DNA from: an uncultured Lachnospiraceae bacterium
Lineage (GTDB): Bacteria; Bacillota; Clostridia; Lachnospirales; Lachnospiraceae
Reading direction: 5' to 3'
Assembly: GCA_949502235.1 (NCBI GenBank)
Contig: CATBDC010000011.1
Span: 26,261 to 90,260, forward strand
Length of the DNA: 64,000 nucleotides
A program made the position numbers and the translations under genes. Below are positions 27,601 through 37,105 of the stretch, one piece after another (position 1 is the stretch's first letter; each line of letters begins with the position of its first letter). The notes under the pieces are model-generated. The model searched no databases. It was given only the letters and a program-made list of their open reading frames with translations, and was not told the origin of the DNA.

Positions 27601-28962
27601 ATGAATGACAGAAAGATTGCAAAGAATCCTTTAGCAGCAGAGAGAATAGAAAAGCTGATTGCAAAGTTTGCCATACCGGCAATCATCAGTATGCTTGTGA
27701 GTTCTCTTTATAATATTGTGGATCAGATTTTTATCGGACAGGGAGTGGGCATGCTTGGAAACGCGGCTACCAATATTGCGTTTCCGGTGTCAATTATCTG
27801 TACGGCAACGGCCCTTCTTCTTGGTATCGGAGGCGCATCGAATTTTAACCTTGCGTCTGGTGAGGGAAACCAGGAGCGGGCCGCCGGTATTGCAGGAACA
27901 GCCCTTGCAATGCTTGGGATATGCGGCGTTCTTATCGCGGCAGTGGTTCTGCTGTTTTTGGATCCACTTCTGCATATATTCGGGGTGACGCCGGAGGTGC
28001 TTCCTTTTGCGCAGGACTATACAGGGATTACGGCATATGGAATACCCTTTCTTGTGCTGACTACAGGGGGCAATCATCTGATCCGCGCGGACAGAAGCCC
28101 TACATATTCCATGACCTGTATGCTGACCGGCGCGGTTATTAATACGATCTTGGATCCTCTTTTCATTTTTCAATTTCATTGGGGAATCCAGGGGGCAGCG
28201 GCGGCAACTGTGATTGGACAGGTTGTATCCGGAATTATGGTGATTGTCTATTTCAGACGGTTTCGAAAGATGGAGCTTTCTAAGGAACGGCTTCGGCCCA
28301 GGGCAGAGTATTTAAAAGCAGTTGTTTCTCTTGGGATGGCGGCCTGTATTAACCAGGTCGCTATGGCTGCCGTACAGATTACTATGAACAACACGCTCAG
28401 ACATTATGGGGCGGCATCCATGTACGGAACAGATATTCCCCTTGCCTGCGTGGGAGTGATTTCCAAGGTAAATATGGTATTTATGGCAATCTGCATCGGT
28501 CTTTCCCAGGGCTGTCAGCCAATCTGGGGATTTAACTATGGAGCAAAGTCGTATGAGCGCGTGAGAGATACATACAAAAAGGCGTTTCTTGTGGCGCTTA
28601 CTGTGGGGATTTGTTTTTTTGCCTGCTTCCAGCTTTTTCCGCGGCAGATTGTGGGTATTTTCGGATCAGGAAGTGAGGAATATTTCCGCTTTGCAGAGCG
28701 GTATTTTAAGATTTTTATGATGATGACCTTTATAAACGGTGTACAGCCTATGTGTTCGGGTTTTTTTACTTCTATCGGCAAGGCAAAGCTTGGTATTGTT
28801 GTGTCGCTTACCAGGCAGGTTATTTTCCTGCTGCCGCTGATACTCATTTTTCCAGTTTTTATGGGGATCGATGGGGTAATGTATGCCGGGCCTATTGCAG
28901 ACAGCGCTGCGGCAGTTGTGGCAATTGGCCAGGCGGTACGGGAGCTTAAAAGGATGAAGTGA
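27601..28962 (+). CDS. MATE family efflux transporter
   Basis: A 453-aa protein. ATG 27601 is used because GGGAGGA lies 7 nt upstream; an in-frame ATG at 27586 overlaps that site. About 12 hydrophobic segments form two halves. Family words are FAIPAIISMLVSSLYNIVDQ near the start and GFNYGAKSYERVRDTYKKA in the second half. It exports drugs or other organic cations with Na+ or H+. Transcribed alone. Confidence 0.92.
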   Translation: MNDRKIAKNPLAAERIEKLIAKFAIPAIISMLVSSLYNIVDQIFIGQGVGMLGNAATNIAFPVSIICTATALLLGIGGASNFNLASGEGNQERAAGIAGTALAMLGICGVLIAAVVLLFLDPLLHIFGVTPEVLPFAQDYTGITAYGIPFLVLTTGGNHLIRADRSPTYSMTCMLTGAVINTILDPLFIFQFHWGIQGAAAATVIGQVVSGIMVIVYFRRFRKMELSKERLRPRAEYLKAVVSLGMAACINQVAMAAVQITMNNTLRHYGAASMYGTDIPLACVGVISKVNMVFMAICIGLSQGCQPIWGFNYGAKSYERVRDTYKKAFLVALTVGICFFACFQLFPRQIVGIFGSGSEEYFRFAERYFKIFMMMTFINGVQPMCSGFFTSIGKAKLGIVVSLTRQVIFLLPLILIFPVFMGIDGVMYAGPIADSAAAVVAIGQAVRELKRMK

Positions 28963-28970
28963 AATTCCGG

Positions 28971-28999
28971 TTGCCCTTAAGGAGAAAGTATGCTAAAAT
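28971..28999 (+). promoter_or_regulatory. Promoter of the folT transcript
   Basis: TTGCCC, 17-nt spacer, TAAAAT. A nearly identical sequence drives the kinase gene at 32272-32300 (TTGCCC, 17 nt, TAGAAT). Confidence 0.6.
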
Positions 29000-29025
29000 A
29001 ATTTTCGGTACAATAAAACAGCAAA

Positions 29026-29136
29026 AGCAGAGTAGGAATATGTGCGTCAAGTGCCGTCCGGACGGGGAGTTGCCGGGTGGACGAAGAGTATCCTGAAAAA
29101 AGGAGACCCGCGGTACATGTTCCGCATCCCGCTGCT
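29026..29136 (+). ncRNA. THF (tetrahydrofolate) riboswitch
   Basis: The conserved blocks of the class are present in order: GCAGAGTAGG, GCGTCAAGTGCC, GGACGGGGAGTTGCC, GGACGAAGAG, GGAGACCCGCGGTACAT, and CCCGCTGCT closing the AGCAG/CTGCT P1 stem. It lies between a promoter and a folate-transporter S-component gene, the usual partner. Folate binding is expected to lower expression. The following hairpin (CTACACATAGA ... TCTATGCGTAG, 29134-29172) may be part of the expression platform. Confidence 0.9.
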
Positions 29137-29204
29137 ACACATAGACGGATACAGGGTTACCTCTATGCGTAGCTTTAAGGACTACTGCAAAGGAGGTAAT
29201 TTTT

Positions 29205-29768
29205 ATGAGAAAAATTAAGAAACAATTCAAAGACTCTCTTTATGAGTTAAGAGAGTTAAGGACTCTGGCAGCGGCAGCTATGCTGCTGGCAATTACTGTA
29301 GTGCTTGGTTTTTACAGGCTGCAGCTTACCGATTATATCAGAATCGGTTTTGATTCTGTGGCGAAGGAGCTTACAGGAATGCTTTTCGGCCCGGTTGCCG
29401 GTTGCATGGTTGGAGGCTTATCAGATTTGATTTCCTACATGATTAAGCCTGTCGGAGGCTTTTTCCCGGGCTTCACCATTAGTGCCATGGCTGCCGGAAT
29501 TATTTACGGGGTGGTATTGTATAAGAGGCCCTTAAGCCTCACAAGGATTATTGCCGCTAATAGTATAGTGGCAGTGTTTGTGAACCTTCTGCTTAATACA
29601 TACTGGCTTACGCTTCTTTATGGGGATGCTTACCTTGCACTGCTTCCGGTAAGGGCGGTTAAGCAGCTTGTGATGCTTCCCATTGATATTATACTGTTTT
29701 ATATAACGGCAAGGCTGCTTGCAAGGACGAATGTGCTTGAGGCCGTAAGGAGCAGGGTCCGCAGATAG
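29205..29768 (+). CDS. folT: Folate ECF transporter S component
   Basis: A 187-aa protein with six hydrophobic segments. Family landmarks are LAAAAMLLAITVVLG, KELTGMLFGPVAGCMVGGLS and GFFPGFTISAM. It binds folate in the membrane and works with a shared ECF energising module encoded elsewhere. GGAGG precedes ATG. The THF riboswitch upstream supports folate specificity. Confidence 0.92.
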   Translation: MRKIKKQFKDSLYELRELRTLAAAAMLLAITVVLGFYRLQLTDYIRIGFDSVAKELTGMLFGPVAGCMVGGLSDLISYMIKPVGGFFPGFTISAMAAGIIYGVVLYKRPLSLTRIIAANSIVAVFVNLLLNTYWLTLLYGDAYLALLPVRAVKQLVMLPIDIILFYITARLLARTNVLEAVRSRVRR

Positions 29769-29835
29769 AAGGACGCTTTTTTGCAGGCCAGGAACGCGCA
29801 CTGGCCGCAAACTTTAAATACCGGGGGATGAGAGT

Positions 29836-30267
29836 ATGCGGGAGCGGAAAACGATAGGGTTTATGTTTAAACAGATTAATAATGTGTATGAAAAAGAGTT
29901 TAACAGCCGCCTGCGTACGCTCGGAATCACTTCCTCACAGTGCGCTGTGCTGGATTATCTTTTCGTAAGCAGCAAGGAAGAGGTAACCCAGCGGGATATT
30001 GAAAAGGCATTAAGCCTTAGAAATCCCACAGTTACAGGCCTTTTGAAGAGACTGGATGAGAAGGGGTTTATTCTGGCAGTGCCAAGCAACAAGGATAAAA
30101 GGTGTAAGAATATCTATCTGACAGAGAAGGCTTATGACATAAGGAGGCGCATGGAGACGGACAGGAAGAAGCTCGATAAGATGCTTACCCTGGGAATGAC
30201 CAAGAAGGAGATAGGGGCGCTTGAGAAGATGCTGAACAGAGTGCTGTATAATATAGCAGATCCATAG
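29836..30267 (+). CDS. MarR family transcriptional regulator
   Basis: A 143-aa protein with a winged helix (QRDIEKALSLRNPTVTGLLKR then the DKRCKNIYLTEKA wing) flanked by dimerisation helices. It follows folT by 67 nt. Target unknown; autoregulation or control of neighbours is usual in the family. Confidence 0.9.
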   Translation: MRERKTIGFMFKQINNVYEKEFNSRLRTLGITSSQCAVLDYLFVSSKEEVTQRDIEKALSLRNPTVTGLLKRLDEKGFILAVPSNKDKRCKNIYLTEKAYDIRRRMETDRKKLDKMLTLGMTKKEIGALEKMLNRVLYNIADP

Positions 30268-30271
30268 GGTG

Positions 30272-30303
30272 GGGACGGGGTATTTCTAGAAATACTCCGT
30301 CCC
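30272..30303. terminator. Long symmetrical terminator after the MarR gene
   Basis: GGGACGGGGTATTTCT pairs with AGAAATACTCCGTCCC. Nearly the same palindrome stands at 38804-38846. Confidence 0.75.
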
Positions 30304-30432
30304 AGATTGATCTATCCCTGTCCCTTTTTGAAGCAGGTATATTTTTTGCCTGATAAGCAGATGCTAGTACAGCTTTATATAATTAACAGTGTACTAGAAG
30401 TATGAGACTGTGAAAAAGAGGGAGGAGATTTC
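30304..30432. other. Short intergenic stretch upstream of the DUF3793 gene
   Basis: AT-rich, no ORF; only a GGGAGGAG ribosome site just before ATG 30433 is clear. Confidence 0.4.
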
Positions 30433-31035
30433 ATGCTGCCTTGTGTGGTATCTTATTTGTATTCTGCCGGAAATCAGAGAAGACGTCTTATATCCCGGAT
30501 TATTTTCCAGTGCGCTCCCTTTTTAAAGGGACTTAAGGTATCGGCTCTGATAAGTCTTGATTATGAAGACTTATGGACGCTTGATGATATTTTTTCGGGA
30601 ACGGATATTAAATGCCGGGTTTTAGCAGAAGGCAGGAGGAATGGGCTTGCGTTTCTTTTCCGTGAGAAGGAGTTTAAGAACTGTCTTAACAGGAAAGGCG
30701 TAGGGGAGTTTCTGGAGGATTTTGGATATATGGATCAGGATATGGAAGCAGTGCTTATAAGGCTTTCTAAGAGAATCAGCCAGACATACTGTAAGGACAA
30801 GGATTTTCCTCATGAAATCGGAGTTTTTCTTGATTATCCGCTGGAGGATGTGAAGGGGTTTATCAGAGAAAAGGGGAGGAACAGCCTGCTTAACGGCTAT
30901 TGGAAGGTCTATCATAACCCGGGGAAGGCCCAGATGACCTTCCATGCTTATGACAAGGCGAAGGTGAGCGCTGTAAATGAGCTTCTTATGGGGAAAACAT
31001 TGGGGGATATTATACAGCCTTTCCTTACATCTTAG
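30433..31035 (+). CDS. DUF3793 family protein
   Basis: A 200-aa protein. The C-terminal signature HEIGVFLDYPLEDVKGFI, then GYWKVYHNP and A-x-TFHAYDKAK, matches DUF3793, a family common in gut clostridia with unknown function that often sits near flavodoxin or metal genes. No membrane segment. Transcribed alone here. Confidence 0.85.
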   Translation: MLPCVVSYLYSAGNQRRRLISRIIFQCAPFLKGLKVSALISLDYEDLWTLDDIFSGTDIKCRVLAEGRRNGLAFLFREKEFKNCLNRKGVGEFLEDFGYMDQDMEAVLIRLSKRISQTYCKDKDFPHEIGVFLDYPLEDVKGFIREKGRNSLLNGYWKVYHNPGKAQMTFHAYDKAKVSAVNELLMGKTLGDIIQPFLTS

Positions 31036-31154
31036 CCGCAGTTTGGGGTTGATTATAGGTTAAACATCATAGTCGGTTCAGTCAGTTTTTTTCGAACGTG
31101 TATAAAATTCACATTTTGTCTTTTTACAGCAGCAGGGCTTTAGATAACAGACAT

Positions 31155-31691
31155 TTATGTTAGACTTTGTATATTGAGCCGGGGTGAAAAATATTGGTAA
31201 TATTGAAAGCCGGAATCTTCATCTTCGGTTACAATTTTTTTCGAATCCTCGAATGTATCATAGGCAGAATAAACATTTTCCAGAGAATGATATTTTCCCG
31301 ATGTTTTAATTTCATAAATTTCCCGATAGCTGTAAGGGATGCAAGGGAGGGATTCTCTTGTAATGAAGATAAAGCAATTATCTGATTTTAATACAATTGA
31401 AGCAAAGTCTTTTGATTTGAGCGGGCCAAAATCTTCATCTATAATATATATGCTGCCAGCCTCATTTTCCAATTCATATTTGTACCCCGATTCATACAAT
31501 GCTTTAACAGGGACATCACAGGAAATTGTAACACCAGAAATCCGGGAAGAATTAGCATCACTAATCATTTGGAAAAGGGTGGTCTTTCCAGTGGCACTGT
31601 TGCCGCGGATAATAGTAAATTTTCTTTTAACTGTAAATTTGAATTGAATCGCTCGTTTATTCTGAACTAAAATGTCATGCTTTGTCTCCAT
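31155..31691 (-). CDS. Small P-loop ATPase-like protein paired with DUF4869
   Basis: A 178-aa protein with Walker A GNSATGKTTLF near residue 32 and a Walker B-like IYIIDEDFGP near residue 85. No other AAA landmarks and no membrane segment were seen. Its start overlaps the end of the DUF4869 gene by 25 nt, so the two form one unit. Role unknown; a two-gene conflict or signalling cassette is possible. Confidence 0.7.
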   Translation of the reverse strand: METKHDILVQNKRAIQFKFTVKRKFTIIRGNSATGKTTLFQMISDANSSRISGVTISCDVPVKALYESGYKYELENEAGSIYIIDEDFGPLKSKDFASIVLKSDNCFIFITRESLPCIPYSYREIYEIKTSGKYHSLENVYSAYDTFEDSKKIVTEDEDSGFQYYQYFSPRLNIQSLT

Positions 31692-32116
31692 AAAAGATAC
31701 TCCTTTTCAAATTCTTCTGCGTTGTGACATTTTTTACCAGTTCTTGCTATTTCCATATCAAAGGTATGATTACCAAAATCCATAGGGTATGCAAGAAAAA
31801 TGGAAAAATCTTTTTTCTGGCTCAATTCGGCGAGAAGACTGGCGCAGTTGTTCCCACAGCTATTAGCGTTGCTGATTACCGAAGAATCACAGTTCATGGT
31901 AATTAATGCTTTTGCTCCGCCGCTGATTTCGCGGATAGTAATAGGACCTAATACTGGGCTTTCTACAAGGGTTTGTGATATCAGTTTTGAATTATCTATT
32001 TGTGAGATAACTTTTTGGGCCCATTCATCCAGCCAATTGTCCATGTATGCATTGTTAAAATATTTTGAGGTGGAAATAATTTTTTCTTCTGGGAGTTCAA
32101 AAAATACTTTGACCAT
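31667..32116 (-). CDS. DUF4869 domain protein
   Basis: A 149-aa protein with the pattern MVKVFFELPEEKI, YFNNAYMDNWLDEW, SGGAKALI and CGNNCASLL that I associate with DUF4869, of unknown function. Translationally coupled to the downstream P-loop gene. Confidence 0.7.
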   Translation of the reverse strand: MVKVFFELPEEKIISTSKYFNNAYMDNWLDEWAQKVISQIDNSKLISQTLVESPVLGPITIREISGGAKALITMNCDSSVISNANSCGNNCASLLAELSQKKDFSIFLAYPMDFGNHTFDMEIARTGKKCHNAEEFEKEYLLWRQSMTF

Positions 32117-32225
32117 TGTTGTCTCCTAACTAAAAAATAGAAATATGTACTATTTCATTATAGACAAGTTTCGAATGTTTTACAATGTTTAGAATTATTT
32201 TGTTTGTGTTAAGTACCGAAGGCGT

Positions 32226-32252
32226 GTTACTGTTCACTCCGTTCACAGTAAC
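32226..32252. repeat. GTTACTGT...ACAGTAAC palindromic repeat, copy 6
   Basis: Stands in chromosomal sequence between the DUF4869 gene and the kinase promoter, away from tail genes. This shows the repeat is not confined to the phage arms. Confidence 0.75.
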
Positions 32253-32271
32253 CAGTTTTCTAATGTTCAAG

Positions 32272-32300
32272 TTGCCCTTAGAGAGAAAGCGTGTTAGAAT
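32272..32300 (+). promoter_or_regulatory. Promoter of the GHKL kinase operon
   Basis: TTGCCC, 17-nt spacer, TAGAAT; near copy of the folT promoter at 28971-28999. Confidence 0.55.
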
Positions 32301-32333
32301 AATTTTCAGTACGATAATTTGGGGAGATAGGAT

Positions 32334-33693
32334 ATGAGTTTTTTAGAAATCTTCGCATATAATATATATGCAAGCTTTTTCGGTGTTGTAACAGCATCCT
32401 GTGTCGGTGTGGCGGTTTTGAAGAGTATGCATCCGGGCCGGAGAATATGCAGGCCTGGCAAGATTTTTTTCACTGCTGTATATATTGTGGTACTGGCATT
32501 TGCTGCTACATTAAGTTATAAAATGGGTCTTCTTAAGATGACTGCTAGTGAGGTGCTGTTATCCTATGTCACACTTATGGGAAATGCGGTTTGTATCAGC
32601 AGGTTTTTTGAGGAGAGGTTCCAGATATGCTGGGGAAGTGTTCTGTTTGACGGAATAACAAAAGAATTTGCTACAGCGGTATCCTTTATCCTTATCTCTG
32701 ACGGGGCCTTGAATTTAAGGGTGCAGGAAGAACGTATGCTGTATTTCTTTGGCAATACTGTGGCAGTTCCTGTTTTTATTTTTCTGTTTTTATTTCTATT
32801 CTATAAGATGGGACTGGGAGAGGTGTACTGTCAGTGGATGGAGCACAGAGATTCCTGGAGCCGCGGCCTTATCTGCTTAAGCGCCTATCCTGTCCTGCTA
32901 AATGTAGGGGGCTCCTTTCTGATGGGCAGGGGAATAAACCGTAATAATAGTCTTATTATTACTTTTATCGCGATATTTTTGCTTTTGCTCCTTTTTAATT
33001 ATATGGGGCGTGAGGTGCAGCAGGGCAAGGAGTTTGCCGCCCAGCAGCTCATTCTTAAGCAGCAGAATGTATATATAGATACTTTGGAAGAGATGCAGGA
33101 GGAAATGAGGCGTTTCCGGCATGATTATAAGAATATGATGTCAGGAATGTATCTTAAGGCAAAGGAAGGAGAGCTCTTAGAAATCCAGGAGTTTATCCAG
33201 GAAATGACAGAGGATTTTGACAGCCAGATCGGCGGGCGGATAAGGCAGATGTCACAGCTTACGAATGTTTATATGACAGAGATAAAAGGGCTTCTCCTTG
33301 TGAAGCTTTCCGAAATGAAGAAGGAAGGGACAGCCTGTGAGCTTGAAGTAATGAATCCTTTTTATGGGACACAGTTTAGAACCACGGATCTGTGCAGGTG
33401 TCTGGGGATAATGCGATGGATGAGGTCAGGGGAAGAGCAGACGCAAGAGTACATATTATGATCAGCTGTCAGGAGGGAGTAACCACATTCCGGGTGAAAA
33501 ATAAGCTGTATCACAAGGTGGACATCCATAAAATCTGGCAGCAGGGCTATTCCACAAAGGGCGCGGAGCGGGGAATCGGACTTGCAAGCTATAAGAAGAT
33601 TCTGAATAATTATCATAATGTGCTGCCGGTCACCGCGGTGGAGGAGGGGGATTTTATTCAGGAGCTAAAGATTCAGGAGAGGAGTGGAAGGTA
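32334..33693 (+). pseudogene. GHKL (AgrC/NatK-type) sensor histidine kinase, frameshifted
   Basis: The N-terminal half has about six hydrophobic segments. A DHp-like helix follows (EEMRRFRHDYKNMMSGMYLK, with the phospho-acceptor His). The ATPase domain starts, but the reading frame breaks at about 33398-33415. Frame 1 ends CRCLGIMRWMRSG..., while the N-box continues in another frame as DNAMDEVR and the G-box GAERGIGLASYKKILN (to 33693). The kinase is either inactive or this is a one-base sequence error or programmed shift. The response regulator starts at the next base. Confidence 0.85.
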
Positions 33694-34428
33694 GTGCTGC
33701 CTGTATATATTTGTGAGGATGAGGAGAAAACCCGCAGGATTCAGCAGGAATATCTGGAGGGACAGATACTGATAGAGGGATATGATATGGAGATTGCCGT
33801 ATGCAGCAGCCATCCCGCTGATATCCTGGATGCAGTAAAAGAAAATAAGGGCAGGGGAATCTATTTTCTGGATGTGGAGCTTAAGGGAGAGCCTATGGAC
33901 GGGTTTGCGCTTGGGCAGGAAATCAGAAAATACGACCCCAGAGGCTTTATTGTCTATGTGACAGCCTATGAAAATCTGGCCTTTGAGACTTTCCGGTATC
34001 ACCTGGAAGCCCTTGACTATATTGTGAAGGAAAGTGTGGAGAAAATGAAGGAGGGACTTAAGCACAGCCTTTGTGTGATAACTGAGCGGATGCGCTCGGA
34101 GCAGGGAGAGCAGAGGGAGTTTTTCTCTGTGAAGGTGATGGATGTGGTGAAGCATGTCCCGGTGGAGGAAATTATGTTTTTTGAGGCAGCTCCCCGGACT
34201 CACAGAATTGTCCTCCACGGGGTGAATGACTGGTTTGATTTTATCGGCAGCTTAACGGAGCTTGAGGGACAGCTTGGGGACAGATTTCTTCGGACCCACA
34301 GGGCATATCTTGTAAATGTGGGGCAGATTGCGGAGCTTAATCTTAAGGATCGGGAGATACGGATGAAAAATGGAGAAAGGTGCCTGTTTTCTAAAAATAT
34401 GAAAGGGGCGCTGCTTAAGCGGATATGA
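33694..34428 (+). CDS. LytTR family response regulator
   Basis: GTG start directly after the kinase stop; 244 aa. Receiver domain: CEDEE acidic pocket, IYFLDVEL with the phospho-Asp at about residue 61, and a YIVKES switch region. The C-terminal LytTR DNA-binding domain includes IMFFEAAPRTHRIVLHGVND and FLRTHRAYLVN. It probably controls the following ABC transporter, as in NatK-NatR/AgrA systems. Confidence 0.9.
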   Translation: MLPVYICEDEEKTRRIQQEYLEGQILIEGYDMEIAVCSSHPADILDAVKENKGRGIYFLDVELKGEPMDGFALGQEIRKYDPRGFIVYVTAYENLAFETFRYHLEALDYIVKESVEKMKEGLKHSLCVITERMRSEQGEQREFFSVKVMDVVKHVPVEEIMFFEAAPRTHRIVLHGVNDWFDFIGSLTELEGQLGDRFLRTHRAYLVNVGQIAELNLKDREIRMKNGERCLFSKNMKGALLKRI

Positions 34429-34548
34429 GATTCCGTTCGGGCAGCGCCTTGTTCTTTTCAGGCACATTTTTAGTGGGAAGCGGGCGGAAATGGTAAGATG
34501 GCTGTAGTGCCAAAGGCACGAGAAAAATATAAGAAAGAAGGAGATTTT

Positions 34549-35406
34549 ATGGAACAAAAGGTATTACTTTCTCTGTCGCACATTTCCAAACGCTTTAAGA
34601 CCGAGCTTGCACTAAAGGATATTAGCATGACGCTCTTTAGAGGCGAGATTCTCGGGTTTTTAGGGCCTTCGGGATCGGGAAAGACGACAACTATCAAAAT
34701 TATCACGGGACAGTTAAGACAGACTGGAGGCGAGGCAATGCTTCTTGGTACAGATTCAACCAATATTGACGCATCTATCTACGAAAAAATAGGCGTGGTT
34801 TCAGATAACAGCGGTATCTATGAAAAAATGACTGTCTGGCAGAATCTCTCTATGTTTGCAAAAATATGGCAGGTGCCCCGGGCACGGGTGGAGCAGGTAA
34901 TCGGCCAGGTGGGCCTTGCGGAGCATGCAAAAAAGCCGGCAGGGAAGCTTTCCAAGGGGCAGACACAGAGACTTGTTCTTGCAAGGGCGGTCCTTCACAA
35001 GCCAAGAATTTTATTTTTGGATGAGCCTACCAGCGGGCTTGATCCTTCTACGGCAGTGGCGATTCACCAGATGCTGCTTAACCTGAAGGAGGAAGGCATG
35101 GCAATTTTCCTTACAACGCATAATATGGAGGAGGCCACAAAGCTCTGTGACAGGGTTGCACTCCTGCATGAGGGAGAGATTGTGGAATTCGGATCTCCGA
35201 AGGATATCTGCCTGAAATATAACCGCAGCAAAAAATATGATGTTCTGCTTAACAGCAGCGAGGAGCTGGTGCTCGAACAGAATCCGGAAAATATCAGGAG
35301 GATTGCAGGGTGGATGGAGCATGATGAGATTGCATGTATTCATTCTTGTGAACCAACGTTAGAAAGCGTGTTCCTTGAAGTGACGGGAAAAGTTTTAAAT
35401 ATCTGA
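34549..35406 (+). CDS. ABC transporter ATP-binding protein
   Basis: ATG 34549 follows AAGGAG; 285 aa. Walker A GPSGSGKTTT, signature KLSKGQTQRLVLARAVLHKP, Walker B ILFLDEPTSGLD, H-loop TTHNMEEA. It pairs with the permease 23 nt downstream. NatA-like or bacteriocin/antibiotic exporter class. Confidence 0.93.
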   Translation: MEQKVLLSLSHISKRFKTELALKDISMTLFRGEILGFLGPSGSGKTTTIKIITGQLRQTGGEAMLLGTDSTNIDASIYEKIGVVSDNSGIYEKMTVWQNLSMFAKIWQVPRARVEQVIGQVGLAEHAKKPAGKLSKGQTQRLVLARAVLHKPRILFLDEPTSGLDPSTAVAIHQMLLNLKEEGMAIFLTTHNMEEATKLCDRVALLHEGEIVEFGSPKDICLKYNRSKKYDVLLNSSEELVLEQNPENIRRIAGWMEHDEIACIHSCEPTLESVFLEVTGKVLNI

Positions 35407-35429
35407 AAAGAAGAAAGGAGAGTTTTTTT

Positions 35430-36170
35430 ATGAAAAATATGCATAAATTAGCGGCAGTAGCGCAGATTAAATGGCTGTGCATCAGCAGGAATTCCATGAT
35501 GATGATGGGACCCTTTATGGTTATCGCAATGGTGGAGGTATGTAAGGTTCTTTACGGTATTAAATCCGGAGGAGAGCTTGCGCCGGTTCTTACAGGGTTC
35601 CTTTTGAATCTGGGAATTACCATGAATATCTGCGGTGATGGATTCGTCATGGTAGGGACAACGATTGCGGAGGAGAAGGAAAAGCATACCTTAAGAGTTC
35701 TTATGACTTCATCTATTACAGGGATGCAGTACTTTATCGGCAGTATTTTATTTCCTTTTATTATGCTGATGGCGGTAAATTATATAGTGCTTTTTATCAG
35801 TGGAATTCCGTTTAAAAGTGTGCCCATGCTTACTTTTTTCGTTGTGAGTGTGGTGGTTTCTCTTACAAGCTGCGTGCTGGGGATGATTGTGGGAATCTGT
35901 GCGAAAAACCAGATGAACGCAAATCTGATTGCCTATCCTTTTATGCTGATCTTTATGATGGTTCCGGTGTTTGGAAATCTGTCAGAAGGGCTGCACAGGA
36001 TTTCCGGGTTTTTATTTACAGGGATCATGACAGGGATGACAGAGCGCATTGCGGCGGGAGAAGGATACGTGATGACGCCGGCGGACGGGCTGGTGCTTTT
36101 TGGAGAGCTTATCATCTGTATTCTTGTATTCCTCCTTCTCTATAGGAGGAACGGGTATGAGAAGGATTAG
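35430..36170 (+). CDS. ABC-2 type transporter permease
   Basis: A 246-aa protein with six hydrophobic segments. EEKEKHTLRVLMTSSITGMQY between the second and third is typical of ABC-2 permeases. It forms an exporter with the ATPase upstream. Confidence 0.88.
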   Translation: MKNMHKLAAVAQIKWLCISRNSMMMMGPFMVIAMVEVCKVLYGIKSGGELAPVLTGFLLNLGITMNICGDGFVMVGTTIAEEKEKHTLRVLMTSSITGMQYFIGSILFPFIMLMAVNYIVLFISGIPFKSVPMLTFFVVSVVVSLTSCVLGMIVGICAKNQMNANLIAYPFMLIFMMVPVFGNLSEGLHRISGFLFTGIMTGMTERIAAGEGYVMTPADGLVLFGELIICILVFLLLYRRNGYEKD

Positions 36171-36235
36171 CCTTGTCTTTTCTTGAGGCAGTTGCTATAA
36201 TAGGAGCAGACAAGGCAAAGGAGAATCTGGGGAAG

Positions 36236-37084
36236 ATGAGCTATGCGGATAAAGTATTTATTAATATGTGCAGGGATATTATAGACAACGGAACGGATAC
36301 GAGAGGAGAGAAGGTGCGTCCCGTCTGGGAGGACGGGACGCCGGCCTATACCATAAAGCGGTTCGGGGTAGTGAACCGGTATGATCTGGGGAAGGAATTT
36401 CCCGCCCTGACGCTTAGGAGGACTGCTATTAAGAGCTGTACGGACGAGCTTTTGTGGATCTGGCAGAAAAAATCCAATAACATACATGAGCTTAACAGCC
36501 ATATCTGGGACAGCTGGGCGGATGAGGACGGCTCTATCGGCAAGGCCTACGGGTATCAGCTGGGAGTGAAGCATCAGTACAGGGAGGGGATGTTTGACCA
36601 GGTGGACCGGGTGATCTATGATTTGAAGCATAATCCTTACAGCAGGCGGATTATGACGAATCTGTACGTGCACCAGGATCTGCATGAGATGAATCTGTAT
36701 CCCTGTGCCTACAGCATGACCTTTAATGTGACGAAGAAGCCGGGGCATGACAGGCTTATCTTAAATGGGATTTTAAACCAGCGCTCCAATGATGTACTGA
36801 CGGCAAACAGCTGGAATGTATGCCAGTATGCGGTACTTCTTCATATGCTGGCACAGGTGTGTGATATGGAGGCAGGAGAGCTTGTGCACATGATTGCGGA
36901 CGCCCATATTTATGACAGGCATGTGCCTCTTGTGGAGGAGCTGATTAAAAGAGAGCCCCTTCCGGCGCCGAAGTTCTGGCTGAATCCGGAAATCAGGGAC
37001 TTTTATGATTTTACAGTGGAGGATGTTAGGCTGTTGGATTATAAGACTCATGAGCAGATGAAAAATATACCGGTGGCGGTATAA
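36236..37084 (+). CDS. thyA: Thymidylate synthase
   Basis: ATG 36236 is chosen (M-S-Y-A-D-K-V-F start, after an AGGAGAA-rich stretch); 282 aa. It methylates dUMP using methylene-THF. The catalytic Cys lies in LYPCAYSMTFN, and the phosphate loop is NQRSNDVLTANSWN. These differ somewhat from the E. coli wording but fit the clostridial branch. It is 21 nt upstream of dfrA, so the dihydrofolate made here is recycled by the next gene product. Confidence 0.92.
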   Translation: MSYADKVFINMCRDIIDNGTDTRGEKVRPVWEDGTPAYTIKRFGVVNRYDLGKEFPALTLRRTAIKSCTDELLWIWQKKSNNIHELNSHIWDSWADEDGSIGKAYGYQLGVKHQYREGMFDQVDRVIYDLKHNPYSRRIMTNLYVHQDLHEMNLYPCAYSMTFNVTKKPGHDRLILNGILNQRSNDVLTANSWNVCQYAVLLHMLAQVCDMEAGELVHMIADAHIYDRHVPLVEELIKREPLPAPKFWLNPEIRDFYDFTVEDVRLLDYKTHEQMKNIPVAV

Positions 37085-37105
37085 TGGCGGAAAGGGGAAA
37101 GACAG

